Below are positions 27,090 through 37,912 of a stretch of 64,000 nucleotides of DNA, piece by piece; within the stretch, counting starts at the first letter, position 1; every line of letters begins with the position of its first letter. Origin of the DNA: Mesodorylaimus sp. YZB2_4 (taxonomy: Eukaryota > Nematoda > Enoplea > Dorylaimida > Dorylaimidae). The notes below the pieces were generated by a model. It saw only the letters and a program-made list of their open reading frames with translations. It was not told the DNA's origin and did not search any database. The stretch lies in assembly GCA_030248295.1 (NCBI GenBank), contig JASANH010000253.1, forward strand, positions 186,001-250,000. The letters run 5' to 3'. Position numbers and translations under genes: made by a program.

Positions 27090-28162
27090 AGTAGTCCATA
27101 CTACTTGACCAAGTATATCGAAGCCTTCGCTGTTCCCAACATTACGGCAGACACCATTGCCCAGTTGCTGGTGGATGGCATTATCTGCCGCTGGGGTGCG
27201 CCTCGCAAGATCATTTCTGATCGGGGCACTAATTTCACATCGGACCTGATCAAGAGTATTTGTTCAGCGCTTAGCATCAAGAAGTCGTTTTCTGTCACGT
27301 ATCATCCTCAGACCGATGGCCAGGTCGAGAGGACAAATCGTGTCTTTCGCGACATTCTGCGGATGTATGTTGACCAGAGTAAGCAGGATAACTGGGACGC
27401 CTTCATTCCGTTTGCTCGTTTCGCATACAATACCGCCGTCCACGATTCGACTGGCGAGACTCCTTTCTACTTGATGCACGGCTTTGATGCGAACTTGACT
27501 CTAGATGTTGCTCTACGTGAGAAGGCGTACCGATTCGAAACACCTGCAGATTACAGGGAGTTTGTTGTCTCCAACTTGGAGCGCGCGCGTGCTTTGGCTT
27601 TCGACAACATTGTATACGTATCCAAGAGCAGCGTACTGCTCGGCAAGATCCCTTGAATGGTTCTGGTTTGCGTCTGGGAGATCAAGCGATGTACAGACGC
27701 ATGCATACGCCTGTTGGAAAATCACCAAAGTTTTTGGGCGACTGGTTGGGTCCCTATCGCATAGTTGAAGTCATATCTCCCCAGAACGTGGTCATTCGAC
27801 CTGTAGCTGGGTTACGAGAAGATGATAAGCGTGTCCATGTCACGCAGTTGAAGTTCTTTCGGCCTGTAGTTTCGAAAGCATTGACGCCTAAAACAAAGTT
27901 GTTAAAAATTGGTGATGTGGTCTGGGCCAAGGTCAAGTACCAACCTTACTGGCCAGCCACAATCGTGGACCCGTCGTCTCTTTCGCTTCGGAAACCTTTG
28001 GCTTCGAACCAGTTATTGCTTCAGTTTTTTGAAAAATCTGGTCTGGATATTGTTGCTCGTGACGATGTGTTCGATTTTTTGGCGTATCGTAAAGAGTTCA
28101 CCTCGAATGCTCGTGGTTTACAGCGTGCGCTCAAGGCCGCTGATCGTTATCTCCGTGAATAG
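27090..28162 (+). pseudogene. Ty3/gypsy-like integrase with C-terminal PWWP-like domain (frameshifted)
   Basis: The first frame (to 27656) carries the middle and end of a retroviral-type integrase core: YLTKYIEAF, then ISDRGTNFTSD with the second catalytic Asp, then HPQTDGQVERTN with the catalytic Glu. The zinc-binding N-terminus and first catalytic Asp lie upstream and are missing. A one-base-type frameshift near 27600-27620 moves the frame. The second frame continues with LRLGDQAMY, a GPY/F-type module (GDWLGPYRIVEVIS), and then an ~90-residue tail. That tail opens KIGDVVWAKVKYQPYWPATI and ends in a helix (GLQRALKAADRYL), the signature of a PWWP chromatin-reader domain. Integrase inserts element DNA, and C-terminal chromatin readers steer the choice of site. 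Reverse transcriptase and RNase H are absent upstream, so this is a 5'-truncated, inactivated copy. Confidence 0.8.
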
Positions 28163-28329
28163 TATATGGTCTGTTAGTACTCTTCGTCTGTGTACAGTAT
28201 TGGCTTCGCAGTTGCAGTGACCCAGTGTATGAGGTTACTATTGTCCGCACATGTTGGCCTGCTGGTCTGTTGATTGCACTTGCACTGCGTACCGACCTGG
28301 TGCTAATGGTATGGTATTTTTTGTTGTAG

Positions 28330-29214
28330 ATGGCTGAGGTCGCTGAACTCAGCGTCTCCGTCGACTCCGACGAGTACACTGCGCTGGTGGCTCCAGTCTC
28401 CGAGCCAGCGACCACTACGCGGCCTCCCACTTCAGTGATGAGTCAGCGGTATCGCCCACGTCGAGCCCGCCTAATGCAATCTTCCCAGGCCTATCATATT
28501 CCTCGTGTCGCTGGTCCAGCTCCGGCACATACCCGTGGCTATACCAGTCCACTGGCTCGTTCCACAGTAGCCCGTCCAGATACCCCGGCTGCCTCGCTGG
28601 TGCATCCATGTCGTGGATCGAATCCTTCGCCTGGCACCTCTTTGGCTACTGTTCGGCGTCGTCAACGACGTCGACGTCGTCCTCGTACTACGCGCCAACC
28701 TTCGCGTTTGGATGCTGCAAGCCATGGTCCGCCTCAGTTCACTCGCTCTGCTGTGTACACGTCTCGTCGTACTGGATGGCTTTTGGATCGTCAGCCACCT
28801 GCTGTGGATCGCCAACCTTCGTTTTTGGATCGCCACCCTTCACTGCTGAATCGCCGCCCTTCGCTGGATCGTCCAGCCTACCAAGCTCGTCCTACACCCA
28901 GCGTGCATAGCCCCTGGCTCACTGATCCGCTCGCGCCACCTGTCGCTGTTGTGGCTCCTACACCGCGCTTGGCGATGGCAGTGGCTTCTACGCTGCCAGC
29001 GGATGTCTTGCGAGCGGCGTCTGTCATTTCGGCTCCGTTATTGGCTTTGGATCGACCGCCCATCGGGAATCTCTCGACTTATCTCACCGAGCGGATGACA
29101 GCTTACTTCTTAGCGGCACGTCTGGATCCATACTGTCCGACGGCTTTGGCGATTCGTGACTTGGTCCGATCTGTGGGCGCTACACTAGCCGTTGCGTCAA
29201 ATGCGTCTATTTGA
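28330..29214 (+). CDS. Third ORF of the gypsy-like element, basic Pro/Arg-rich protein
   Basis: This open frame of 294 codons starts 165 bases after the integrase stop and lies upstream of the polypurine tract and 3' LTR, the position an env-like or accessory gene would take. It has no signal peptide or membrane helix. It contains a polybasic stretch (RRRQRRRRRPRTTRQ) and degenerate tandem units of the form DRQPxxxDRQPSFLDRHPS. A splice-acceptor-like string (TTTTTTGTTGTAG) abuts the ATG exactly, so it might be expressed from a spliced RNA. It may act as an RNA- or DNA-binding accessory factor, but no family is recognised. Composition is more GC-rich than the flanks. Confidence 0.55.
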   Translation: MAEVAELSVSVDSDEYTALVAPVSEPATTTRPPTSVMSQRYRPRRARLMQSSQAYHIPRVAGPAPAHTRGYTSPLARSTVARPDTPAASLVHPCRGSNPSPGTSLATVRRRQRRRRRPRTTRQPSRLDAASHGPPQFTRSAVYTSRRTGWLLDRQPPAVDRQPSFLDRHPSLLNRRPSLDRPAYQARPTPSVHSPWLTDPLAPPVAVVAPTPRLAMAVASTLPADVLRAASVISAPLLALDRPPIGNLSTYLTERMTAYFLAARLDPYCPTALAIRDLVRSVGATLAVASNASI

Positions 29215-29499
29215 ACATTTTCTGCTTACGTTGATGGGGGTGGTAGCGACTTACGCACAATTGCACTCATGTCTTAGTACGCACATGGTTGGAGATAAAA
29301 AGATTGCACCCGCACAGGGATTGGGAGAGAATGGTTGCACCCGCTCGATCTGCCTGGACACCTACAATTGGACAGCCTACGACTCAACAACCAACTCAAT
29401 CAACAACGACCGATCAATGACTTCGCCTCCACCACAACCAACACCAATGAAGATTCAGGATAAAGTGATATATTGTTGCACAGGATCGAAACTTTATTT

Positions 29500-29514
29500 A
29501 AGAAGAGAGGGTGA
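29500..29514 (+). other. Polypurine tract before the 3' LTR
   Basis: AAGAAGAGAGGGTGA lies directly before the TGTGAAG that begins the LTR. This is the normal primer site for plus-strand synthesis in LTR elements and supports the LTR start. Confidence 0.7.
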
Positions 29515-29711
29515 TGTGAAGTATGCAGATGTGATGGCAACACCTTGGTGAACCGCCTGGCCTGGCGCCGACCAGACGGGACACCTTGTCCTAATTATTT
29601 CGATAACCAGTAATCGTGCCTGTTTGTGTAGGCCTATGTCTGTGTTCCAGGCCGGGAGAGCGGCAGAGGAAAATCGAGACTAGGAGCTGAGTGGCGGCGC
29701 TACCTTTAACA
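29515..29711 (+). mobile_element. 3' LTR of the gypsy-like element (197 bp)
   Basis: It begins TGTGAAGTATGC and ends CTTTAACA (TG..CA). It is near-identical, in opposite orientation, to 31591-31787, which has the same length. It is flanked by a polypurine tract on the left and by a primer-binding-site-like TTTGGCGAGC on the right. Confidence 0.8.
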
Positions 29712-30030
29712 TTTGGCGAGCTTGGCAGGAGGCTGGCAGGAGCCTTCTACCTGCACACGCTGCATTTCTGTGTTTTGGCTGCTGATTGCGATCTACGCCA
29801 CGTCGCTTCCGGCGTTGATTCAGTTTCTGAACTTTGATCGGTCGTCCGTACACCCATCGTCCACGAGCATCGTCCAGTGGTCGAACGCTCTACCAATCGA
29901 TCGATCTCGTTGGTCAAGCAACACGACACGTCCACGTTGGGTCTGGTGGTCTCGTGCGGCATCGCTCGGCATTGGCACAGCCTCCGTATCTGGTCACGTT
30001 GCAGTAAGTTCGTCGCTCTGACGTTTATTT
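29712..30030 (+). mobile_element. Primer-binding site and leader of the element, truncated
   Basis: Immediately after the LTR comes TTTGGCGAGC, a typical gypsy tRNA-primer site, then about 300 bases of leader shared with 31285-31590 in inverted form. This copy has a short internal duplication (GGCAGGAGGCTGGCAGGAG) not present in the other. Shared sequence stops abruptly at 30030, where inverted gag sequence begins. Confidence 0.65.
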
Positions 30031-31106
30031 ATGTCCGAGAAGGTGTCCGAGAACGAGCACGTGGTGTGTCGTACTCGCCTTGACGCACGGACGAACGAGC
30101 CCTCCCATAGGCCTGAGCCGAAGGACGAAATGAGCTAGACCGATCCTGACGCTCATCACGACTGTGCCGTGGAATACGATCGGTACGTGAACCATAACGA
30201 TTGTCTCTAGCCCAACAATCCCTGGTCCAATGATTGTTGCGACGACAGTACGCACAATACCTGTCCTGAGGACGGGAAGAGCTATAGCCAGCTACCTGGT
30301 GCGACACAACACGATTGACTGCATGCCCAGTCGAGCCACCACAAACAGAAAGGGTAGCTTCGGCGCGCTCCGCAATGGAGCGCGCAGCTGACAAGAGCTG
30401 CGGATCAGCACGACGAACCTCTAGTTGCAACTGGACAGTGAGCCCAGAGATGTATTTCTCAATGAGCCAATGTTCGCCGTCCTGGAGATCAGGGAACGCA
30501 GCGGTACAGTATGCCAAACGAGCTAGACGTTGGAAGTCGAGACTATACGCTGTGACTGTTCGTGGATCTTGCCTCAACGTCGACAACTGCGTCTTGAAGA
30601 TGCTACGCTTGCCTTGCAGAAGACTTTCCAGCCAAGTAGGAAGTAGCGATCAATTGAGCAAGCCGACGCTCATCCTCAGCAAGTCTGCTACCCAGTCGCG
30701 AACCGGAAGGTGGCGGCACTGCATCTGTTGATGCCGACACCGTGGACAGCGTAGAGGTCATAGCTGTACTGGTGGATGAAGGCATGGCGGAAGCGAAATC
30801 GCCGAGAAGTCGAGAAACATCGTCACCTTGGCCGAAGGCAGAGGAAGCTGGCACCTCGCGAACCGATGATGAGAAATCAAGTGCACTAAGACGTTCCGCC
30901 GAGGCCCAATCACGAATGAGCGAGATCAGCTCTGTCGGCATCTGATCCAGATGATATTCGATGGAGTGCAAGCGACAAAACTGCTGCAAAACTGGCTTAG
31001 AAACCCATGAAGGAAACGAAGGCTTGAGAACCGAAACCGCAATCGTAAAGTCGTCTCGAGACAGGGCCATCACGAGTGGCACATCAGAGAGGCACAAAAG
31101 CGACAC
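30031..31106 (-). pseudogene. Gag-like polyprotein of the gypsy-like element, C-terminally cut and frameshifted
   Basis: On the - strand the first frame (31106-30603) gives the N-terminal part with Ser-rich linkers. After a one-base-type shift near 30595-30605 the second frame (30586-30031) gives a capsid-like helical region (AYSLDFQRLARLAYC) and a zinc knuckle of the CX2CX4HX4C kind (CAYCRRNNHWTRDC), followed by an Arg/Ser-rich tail. The knuckle packages element RNA. The frame ends artificially: its stop codon is created by the junction with the inverted leader at 30030. No protease or polymerase follows. Confidence 0.75.
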
Positions 31107-31284
31107 TCAAAATATATGGGAGAAAAACCTCACGAGAAACAAGAAAACGAGATCCCTAACAAGCGTGATCCTCACTGCTCACACCCTATTCTCCTAGGCA
31201 GGCACTGCAGTGGTCAACAAGTCTTCTCGGCGTGCTGATGCGATGAGTGTGATGTCTGTGCTGCCTATAGTGCACACACCACAA

Positions 31285-31590
31285 AAATAAACGTCAGAGC
31301 GACGAACTTACTGCAACGTGACCAGATACGGAGGCTGTGCCAATGCCGAGCGATGCCGCACGAGACCACCAGACCCAACGTGGACGTGTCGTGTTGCTTG
31401 ACCAACGAGATCGATCGATTGGTAGAGCGTTCGACCACTGGACGATGCTCGTGGACGATGGGTGTACGGACGACCGATCAAAGTTCAGAAACTGAATCAA
31501 CGCCGGAAGCGACGTGGCGTAGATCGCAATCAGCAGCTAAAACAGAAATGCAGCGTGTGCAGGTAGAAGGCTCCTGCTAGGCTCGCCAAA
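31285..31590 (-). mobile_element. Leader and primer-binding site of the - strand copy
   Basis: Inverted counterpart of 29712-30030. Here the primer-site region reads (on the - strand) TTTGGCGAGCCTAGCAGGAG, and the sequence continues without a break toward gag. Confidence 0.7.
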
Positions 31591-31787
31591 TGTTAAAGGT
31601 AGCGCCGCCACTCAGCTCCTAGTCTCGATTTACCTCTGCCGCTCTCCCGGCCTGGAACACAGACATAGGCCTACACAAACAGGCACGATTACTGGTTATC
31701 GAAATAATTACGACAAGGTGTCCCGTCTGGTCGGCGCCAGGCCAGGCGGTTCACCAAGGTGTTGCCATCACATTTGCATACTTCACA
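31591..31787 (-). mobile_element. 5' LTR of the - strand gypsy-like copy (197 bp)
   Basis: On the - strand it runs TGTGAAG...CTTTAACA, with the same length and nearly the same sequence as 29515-29711. Flanking DNA beyond 31787 differs, so this is the element's outer border. Confidence 0.8.
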
Positions 31788-32064
31788 ATACGCAGCACGC
31801 AATTAAGTTCGCAAGGTTTTTTCGACGTATATGTTAGCTCTGTGAGGTATCGCTGCTATATGCTTATACAATTTATTAAAACAACTTTTTTTCTGCCTAG
31901 AGTGCGTTTCAAGGCCAGCGTCTTGTAGGGTTGATTCTATCAACCGCCGCCTTCATTAATCTTCACTTTGCCTCCTGCGGTTACCTAATAATACCTAACA
32001 AATAGTTACTGGCTGTAAGGCGCCGACTTTACCTGCAACAGCAAGCTTTTCAGTTTAGGGCCTT

Positions 32065-32622
32065 CCAGGTCCGACATTGGGTCTTAGAGCCAAACCCCTT
32101 TTTTTGGGTTTTTGGGTTGGGTCGTGTTTCTAGACTGGGTGGTTTTGGGTTGATTTTTTTCTGAACCCAACCCAAAAAACCCACTTTTCCACTTGGGGTC
32201 AGCCTTCGTCAGCATGAGCATCTGGTTTATCAGCACAGTGTTTTGAAGCCACTGTTACATGATGTCCGTTGGTTTCGAATCGACAGATCCCGGTGTTACA
32301 AAAACGTACCCAGTGCCCCCGGCATCTCAGTCTGACTGTGGTGAAATTTAGAAATAGTCTGTCAGCAGATAATGCTGAGCTCTGACTTGATCTCTTATCG
32401 ACTCGCAGTCAAAGATCAGGTCAGCCAGGTCAAAATTTTGAAAGTTTGAGAGTTTTGTTTGTCAGAATCCACGAAGAAGACTTTTGGGTTTTTAAGGGTT
32501 GGGTTTGGGTTCACTATCGAATGGGTTGGGTTTAACTTTCCAAAAATAGGTTTGGGTTGGGTTCAACATCAAAATTTTTGGGTTGGGTTTGGGTCGAACT
32601 GTGAACCCATTGTTGGACCTGG
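32065..32622. mobile_element. MITE with CCAGGTCC ends and GGGTTT-rich flanks
   Basis: Left end CCAGGTCCGACATTGGGT and right end ACCCATTGTTGGACCTGG are inverted copies with two mismatches. Inside both ends are many GGGTTT/GGGTTG units. The 558-bp element is non-coding. It was placed just outside the gypsy-like copy. Confidence 0.7.
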
Positions 32623-33076
32623 GGCATATTAAACTCGTCGTTTGCGTCTTATCGAGCGACCATCATTTTAAAAAATCGCGGAAGATCTACAAGTGTCATC
32701 GTCAGTCTCAGGCACTGGTGGTTATATAGTCGATAGTGGTACAGCCTTGGTGCATTGGTGCAAAAAAAATTTGAGGCACAGGCGGATACCCTGGGTAGCG
32801 TTACAGTAATTTCGTCGCATCATGGCCTTGAGCGGCTTGAGCATGGTTGCAGTTATGCCCTGAGAGGCCAGAGCCGATTTTCATGCCGAACACCTGAGCT
32901 CCACTCCTTCCTCTCATCGTAGATGGACATCCTGCACTATATGACACTTCCCAAGCATAACTGCTGAACTTTTAATTCTCTAGAACATACACCAAAAACT
33001 GTCGTGGCCCGTAAGCGTCTACATTTGCCAAATTTTAGCCAAATCTTTATCGCTAAAGCGTCGAATCAGAAGAAAA

Positions 33077-33512
33077 ATGAATCAAACTGTGAATATGGAA
33101 TACAAAACTAATGACAGTGATGAATTATTTCGAGACTGGAAACCGGCAACAGTATCAACGGCTGTGATTGGTCAAACGAGCTTGGATTATTCCGGCGATC
33201 TAAAAACCTCAAAAATTGTCGATTTAGGATGCGGGACCGGCCGATTTTTTTTAAAGTTGTGTTTAAACAAAGGAGCTTCGTATTGTCTAGGAGTGGCCGC
33301 CTACGATTATCAAGTCAGGCGGGAACGAAGTATCAACGTAAGAATGCACCAGATTTCACCCAAATACATCTGTCGATGTATTTGAGGCGAGTAAATTTTT
33401 TGTGTAAAATTATTCAATTTCAGAGAAATGCAACATCAGGAACGCCTGCAGTTTTTTATGAATGATTGTTTCCAACTCGAGAAAGACATAAATATTCATA
33501 AACTGCTTTGCT
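33077..33512 (+). pseudogene. SAM-dependent methyltransferase fragment
   Basis: ATG at 33077 opens a frame with KIVDLGCGTGRFFLKLCLNKGASYCLGV, the glycine-rich motif I and following helix of class I methyltransferases, which bind S-adenosylmethionine. After motif I the frame drifts (LGVAAYDYQ where the acidic second motif is expected). A GTAAGA donor near 33337 and a TTTCAG acceptor near 33422 could add EMQHQERLQFFMNDC..., but the phases only fit with a non-obvious donor. Only about 130 residues are present, roughly half a domain, so it is probably a truncated copy of a methyltransferase gene. Confidence 0.55.
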
Positions 33513-34018
33513 AATTCGGTTGTTAGTTTTTGGCATATCAAAAGTGCTTTGATGTTTGCTTCAGAACGGTAGCTGAACGATAGGCGATAGGGGAAAGTTT
33601 TTTGAAAAAAAACTGAATCAGTCAGTCTCAATTCCCGGAATCTTTTAAGATTAAGTTAACTGACACAATAGGTTCCGCATGCTGTGAGTCAGTCACAGGT
33701 GAATGGCACCTAACGCACTTGTGATCCTTACTTGAATATTCAGCGCTCCATATACTTGCCAAAGTGAGATCCCATGAGAATGCTGTCGTTCTAGATAACT
33801 TCCAATACAATCGTTTCGGGTCACCTTGGCTCTCATCTACTGGAACTTGATCATTCGGACTCCCACATGTATATATCAAGTGGACATTTGGAATGAGATA
33901 ACAGATTGCCTGTCCGCCCATTTTGCCTGATGAGAGGGTATATAAGGTAAGCGCATTCCAACGCCTGCTCAGTTGTGACACGCCGACTTTCCGACGAGAA
34001 AGAAAACCATTATGTTAT

Positions 34019-34090
34019 CTGTTTTCTTTGGGAATGTACACGCGGCCTATGCAGTAACGCGGAGGGCGTGTATATTCTCAAAGAAAACAG
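34019..34090. ncRNA. miRNA-like 25-bp foldback
   Basis: Arms 34019-34043 and 34066-34090 are complementary over 25 bases with two mismatches, with a 22-base loop between them (72 bases in all). Size and shape resemble a pre-miRNA, but a small inverted-repeat remnant is equally possible. There is no evidence of expression. Confidence 0.35.
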
Positions 34091-36794
34091 GTTATAGCCT
34101 CGGCTGAAATATTGCTGCAATCAATACCAGTTGGCGTGAGCAATATCGATCAACAAGGAGTCCTAACTTACACTTGTGAATAATGAGGGAGTCTTCAGGC
34201 ACAGCTGTGTAGGTGATGATCGCTATAGCTACAGTACCTAACCAAAAATGAGAAGGTAAATAGATCTGTCAAAGGCAGTCGACGGGCTCGCAACGCCCAC
34301 AAACACAGATAACCTTTAGGATGACACGTTCCAGTTGGTATCTTCCCTGTACGTTTACGATCAACCAGATTGCGCAGTCACGGCACTCACTCTTTGAGCT
34401 TAGCAGAAAGCTTTAACGGCATCAGTTTCTTATTAATCATAAATGCATATCGCGCGGCTACGCTCAACTGGGTCAGCTATGTTGCGGCGGATGCTCGTGG
34501 GAAGACGGATTAGTTAGTGCTTCGGCTGCCTGCTCGTCACGTGGGCACTAAACTCACAATGAGAAAAAAAAACAAGGCAACTGAATGTCGCTTCAGAAAA
34601 CCGCCGCGATTTGCGATTCTTGTAGCACTTCGTGCTACCTTAGCACCCTATAACGAGCATTTAAAACTTGGAATTTTTAACGCGTGCTTGTGCAACCATG
34701 CCTGGACAGAATATTCTTTCAGCCGCAGATCGCGAGATTTGTCTTGGTTCAGTCGAGGTTTTGGTCCCATAGACTTCGGTCGGTCTCGTCCTGAGGGACC
34801 GCAAACGAAATCACTGAGAGCTTAATTCGTCTCCAGCGAAAACCTTGACGGTCACGCAACCGCCAGAAGAATTCGTCTCCAGAGCACACCAAGGTACTCA
34901 AACGAAAGCTCTCACAAAATGAAGTCCGTCTCCAGTGCAACCAAAACAGGAAGCACAAACGAACAAGGTAACACGCTCGGAACGTCACCGAAAAGTCTTA
35001 CCTCTTTTCTCTCTCCCCTCGCCAAGACCGAGACGGCCCCCAAAAATGTAATGACGATCCCCGATGTTGCTCGCCTAACCACTTGTCTACGGGCTCGGGT
35101 TCTCAGGGGCTTCGGGTTGCAGTATGAGGACTCACAACCCGGAACCGAACTCACCGAACGTGCACAGACTACGATGAGCCATACTCGATTATTGACCACA
35201 CAAACATTCCCGAAACGCACGCACTACTACTCTCGGTGACAGTCAACCAACAGTCTCCCATCATAGCAACGCACACGCCCGACCAGAAGTATGCAGCATT
35301 ACACTATCACTCGGATACACGCGGACGCACGCTATCATTCCAGCACAGCTTCATCACAAGTGAAAAGCGGCTGTTAGTTGCTGTTTGGTGCCCGAGTTGC
35401 GTTTTCTCGGCTATGCGGAATGCTTTATCGAAACTCCAGAATTTCTGGCTATGGTCCAAGTCGGCTATGCATCCATGCATGATCGTCGGCACTTGTTTCA
35501 TGAGCTGCTGGCCGAAAAATGAGTTGGTTGTATGCTCTCACTTGGTTTACAGATTGGTGTTGCTGGTTTTAGCGTAGTTTCTGATACTCTTAGATTTGGG
35601 GTTGTCTCTGTCAGTTCTGGAAAGTGTGTGGTCGCGACGGATATTGCATTCGCTTTTCAGGATGAAAGTCGAAAACAATTTACGCGTAAGCACGCCGAAG
35701 GTGACTTGTGTTTCCAACCGGATTGTGTTCGATCTGAAGTGAAGCGATTGTTTTCTGGAACTTCCCAATCTTGACCACCGGTCTGTCGAAACGATGATAC
35801 CGTCGTCCAGTCGTGGGTCGATGGATTCAATGAAACGATTGTTTTCTAAACCAATTCCCGTGCTTGGTCGGTCTTTTGAAACGATGACACCGTCGTCCAG
35901 TCGTGGTTCTGCCGTCTATTGTGACTGTAATAATGTAAGTGTGCGTTTTCATCATTTGGGTCGAGTCGAGTGAATGACTGTTTACATGCAGGTCTTGGTT
36001 TAGCCCAGATATAATTTGATCGCTTCTGCTTCCTTCCTTTTCTTTCTTCCTGCTAGACCTGAGGTAAGGGAAGGGAGGTTGAGAGGAAGGGTTCAGTATC
36101 CTGGCTGGCCCACGCGGGGTTTACCCCCGCCCCCATACTTGTGCTCGATGTGTCTTTCATTGTCGTAATGTTTTTCAGTGCTTTGGTGAGGTGCCCACCG
36201 GAAGTCGTTATTATTGTCAGTCACCGGAAATCAAGTCGCTGGGTCACCGTACACAGAGTTTCATTGACACTGCGCAATTCGCAGACATGGTCGACATTTG
36301 CACATTTTAGTCATTTCTTTGTCAGTCTGTCAAACCACACCAGCTAATGAAACAGCCTGACGATCACATTCACAGACCATGTAACCTTTTGCCGCAATTA
36401 TCGAGCATGATCGCGACGGAGTTTTCCATGATTAAGGGGACGGATATACGAGGATTCTTGCCATGCGCATGATCTCATTCTTACTCATGCGATACGGACG
36501 ATGTGCGTAAATTTAGGTTGCTAATTGAATAATTGATTGGGCAAAGTTGGTCACGTGAGCCTTGCTAATCGCAGCGCCCAAAGGATCTGTCTTCCGTTTT
36601 CCTTAATATTTAACATTACAAGCCGAATTAGTAACGTCATTCTAAGAAACTTCCTGAGGAAATCGTATGGTGCCGCACCTTGCCTCTCATCAACTTGATG
36701 ATGAGGACTTTTAATTGGTAGCAGATTGACATATCGGGGGCATATTTCTAATAAGACAACGGATGCGCATAGACGAGTATTTTTTGGCACATAT
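34091..36794. other. Unassigned region with a duplicated ~90-bp unit
   Basis: Several open frames (34919-35239, 35236-35577, 35532-35774) follow one another but show no known domain. Positions 35740-35910 contain two imperfect copies of a unit with GCGATTGTTTTCT at its start and GAAACGATGAYACCGTCGTC in its middle. A purine-rich run at 36060-36090 is followed by GCGGGG..CCCCGC. It may be a decayed LTR element, but I cannot show paired LTRs. Confidence 0.35.
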
Positions 36795-36820
36795 CCGCTC
36801 ATGTTGACAGATGAGCTGGC

Positions 36821-36962
36821 ATATAAGGAAGGTGCCCTCCGATGCCTAGCACAGAATTTGTTCAAACTTCTTTCCTCCAAGTGAACAGTGAACAATGGAA
36901 TCGGGAAAGTGCCTCTGTTCCTAGTAATCCTCTTGCTGTCTGTCACTTTAAGCGAATCTATT
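36821..36962 (+). pseudogene. TATA box plus decayed signal-peptide exon
   Basis: CATATAAGG at 36820-36828 is followed about 70 bases later by ATG (36895). After five codons a single-base slip would open a strongly hydrophobic leader (VPLFLVILLLSVTLSESI) ending at a GTAAGA donor (36963). As written, the ATG frame stops at codon 10. A similar TATATAAGG cassette sits at 33939-33960 ahead of ATG 34012. I read this as the dead 5' end of a secreted-protein gene. Confidence 0.35.
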
Positions 36963-37830
36963 GTAAGATTGCCAGGTTTTCTCAGTGAAAAGTTAGGCTA
37001 TGACGTGTATACTGAGTGAGAAGTGCATGACTTTAGAACAAGCTTAAAGGTGCACTTAGCTAAGAACGTCAATGTTAGATGTACATGCGCTTAATTGACA
37101 GTTTTTATTGACGTTTTCAATTAACTCACTGATCAGGCCCAATAAGTCTGTAATTTCAAGTACAATAGGGCATCTTAGGTCGGCTAATAGCTGGAAAATG
37201 ATAAATAAGAAAATGGGTGATAGCCACTGTCGTATAGTCACATGGCTGTCTAGGTAAAGAGCAGCGATGCTGGCTGTTCTTTTGGTCATCGCCTTTATTT
37301 GGGATTGGCGCAGGCCGCAAAAACATCAAGCACGTCGGACAATTATCTGATGGCGGAGGACGCCAAAATCAACCAATCTCATCGACCCTGGTAGCCTCGA
37401 CCATGGAGGCGAATGGAAGAACAATTCTGGAACAAAGAATTAAAATATGAATTCATCGACGTGATCGTGTTTACATAAATTGTTTCTTCACACCGATTCA
37501 GTGTCGGTATTTTCGAGGGTGAGCGCATGATCTTGGTGACGTGTGCCCATTGGTCAGGGGCATTTATAAACTGAGTTCACAAAACACTTCAAAAATTTTC
37601 CTAGAGTCCAGCAAATTTTCGCGCACTCATGCAGTAAATCTATCTCAGTTTTTGGAATTTTTGGGAAGATCGGGTCAAGCGGGTCAAAAATACAACAATT
37701 TTGCAAGCTTTTACTATCAGCATTTACAAAAACCTTCTCATGTTCATGTTCATGTTCATGTTTTACCGCATCACCAAACGCTTATGCGCACTCGAGGGTG
37801 AAGGGACACATTTAACACGAAATGATTTAC

Positions 37831-37912
37831 CGGCCCGCGAGTCGAACACTCGCCAGTAACTGCGCACATGGCGTGAGAGGCAGACGCCTGACCCACCAGG
37901 CCACGAGGCCGG
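37831..37912 (-). repeat. tRNA-Glu-like SINE head (copy 2)
   Basis: The - strand has GGCCTGGTGGGTCAGGC (A-box-like), a CCTCTCACGCC anticodon-type segment and GTGTTCGACTCG (B box), with a partly paired acceptor end. The same head occurs at 5470-5548. The anticodon stem is poorly paired, so a working tRNA is unlikely. Confidence 0.6.

Noticed and set aside
29713..30021. Leader ORF of the gypsy-like element as a gene
   Set aside because: The inverted copy of the leader has a stop in the same frame, so the frame is not conserved.
37831..37912. A functional tRNA-Glu gene
   Set aside because: The anticodon stem and acceptor stem pair poorly, and a diverged second copy exists. A SINE head is more likely.
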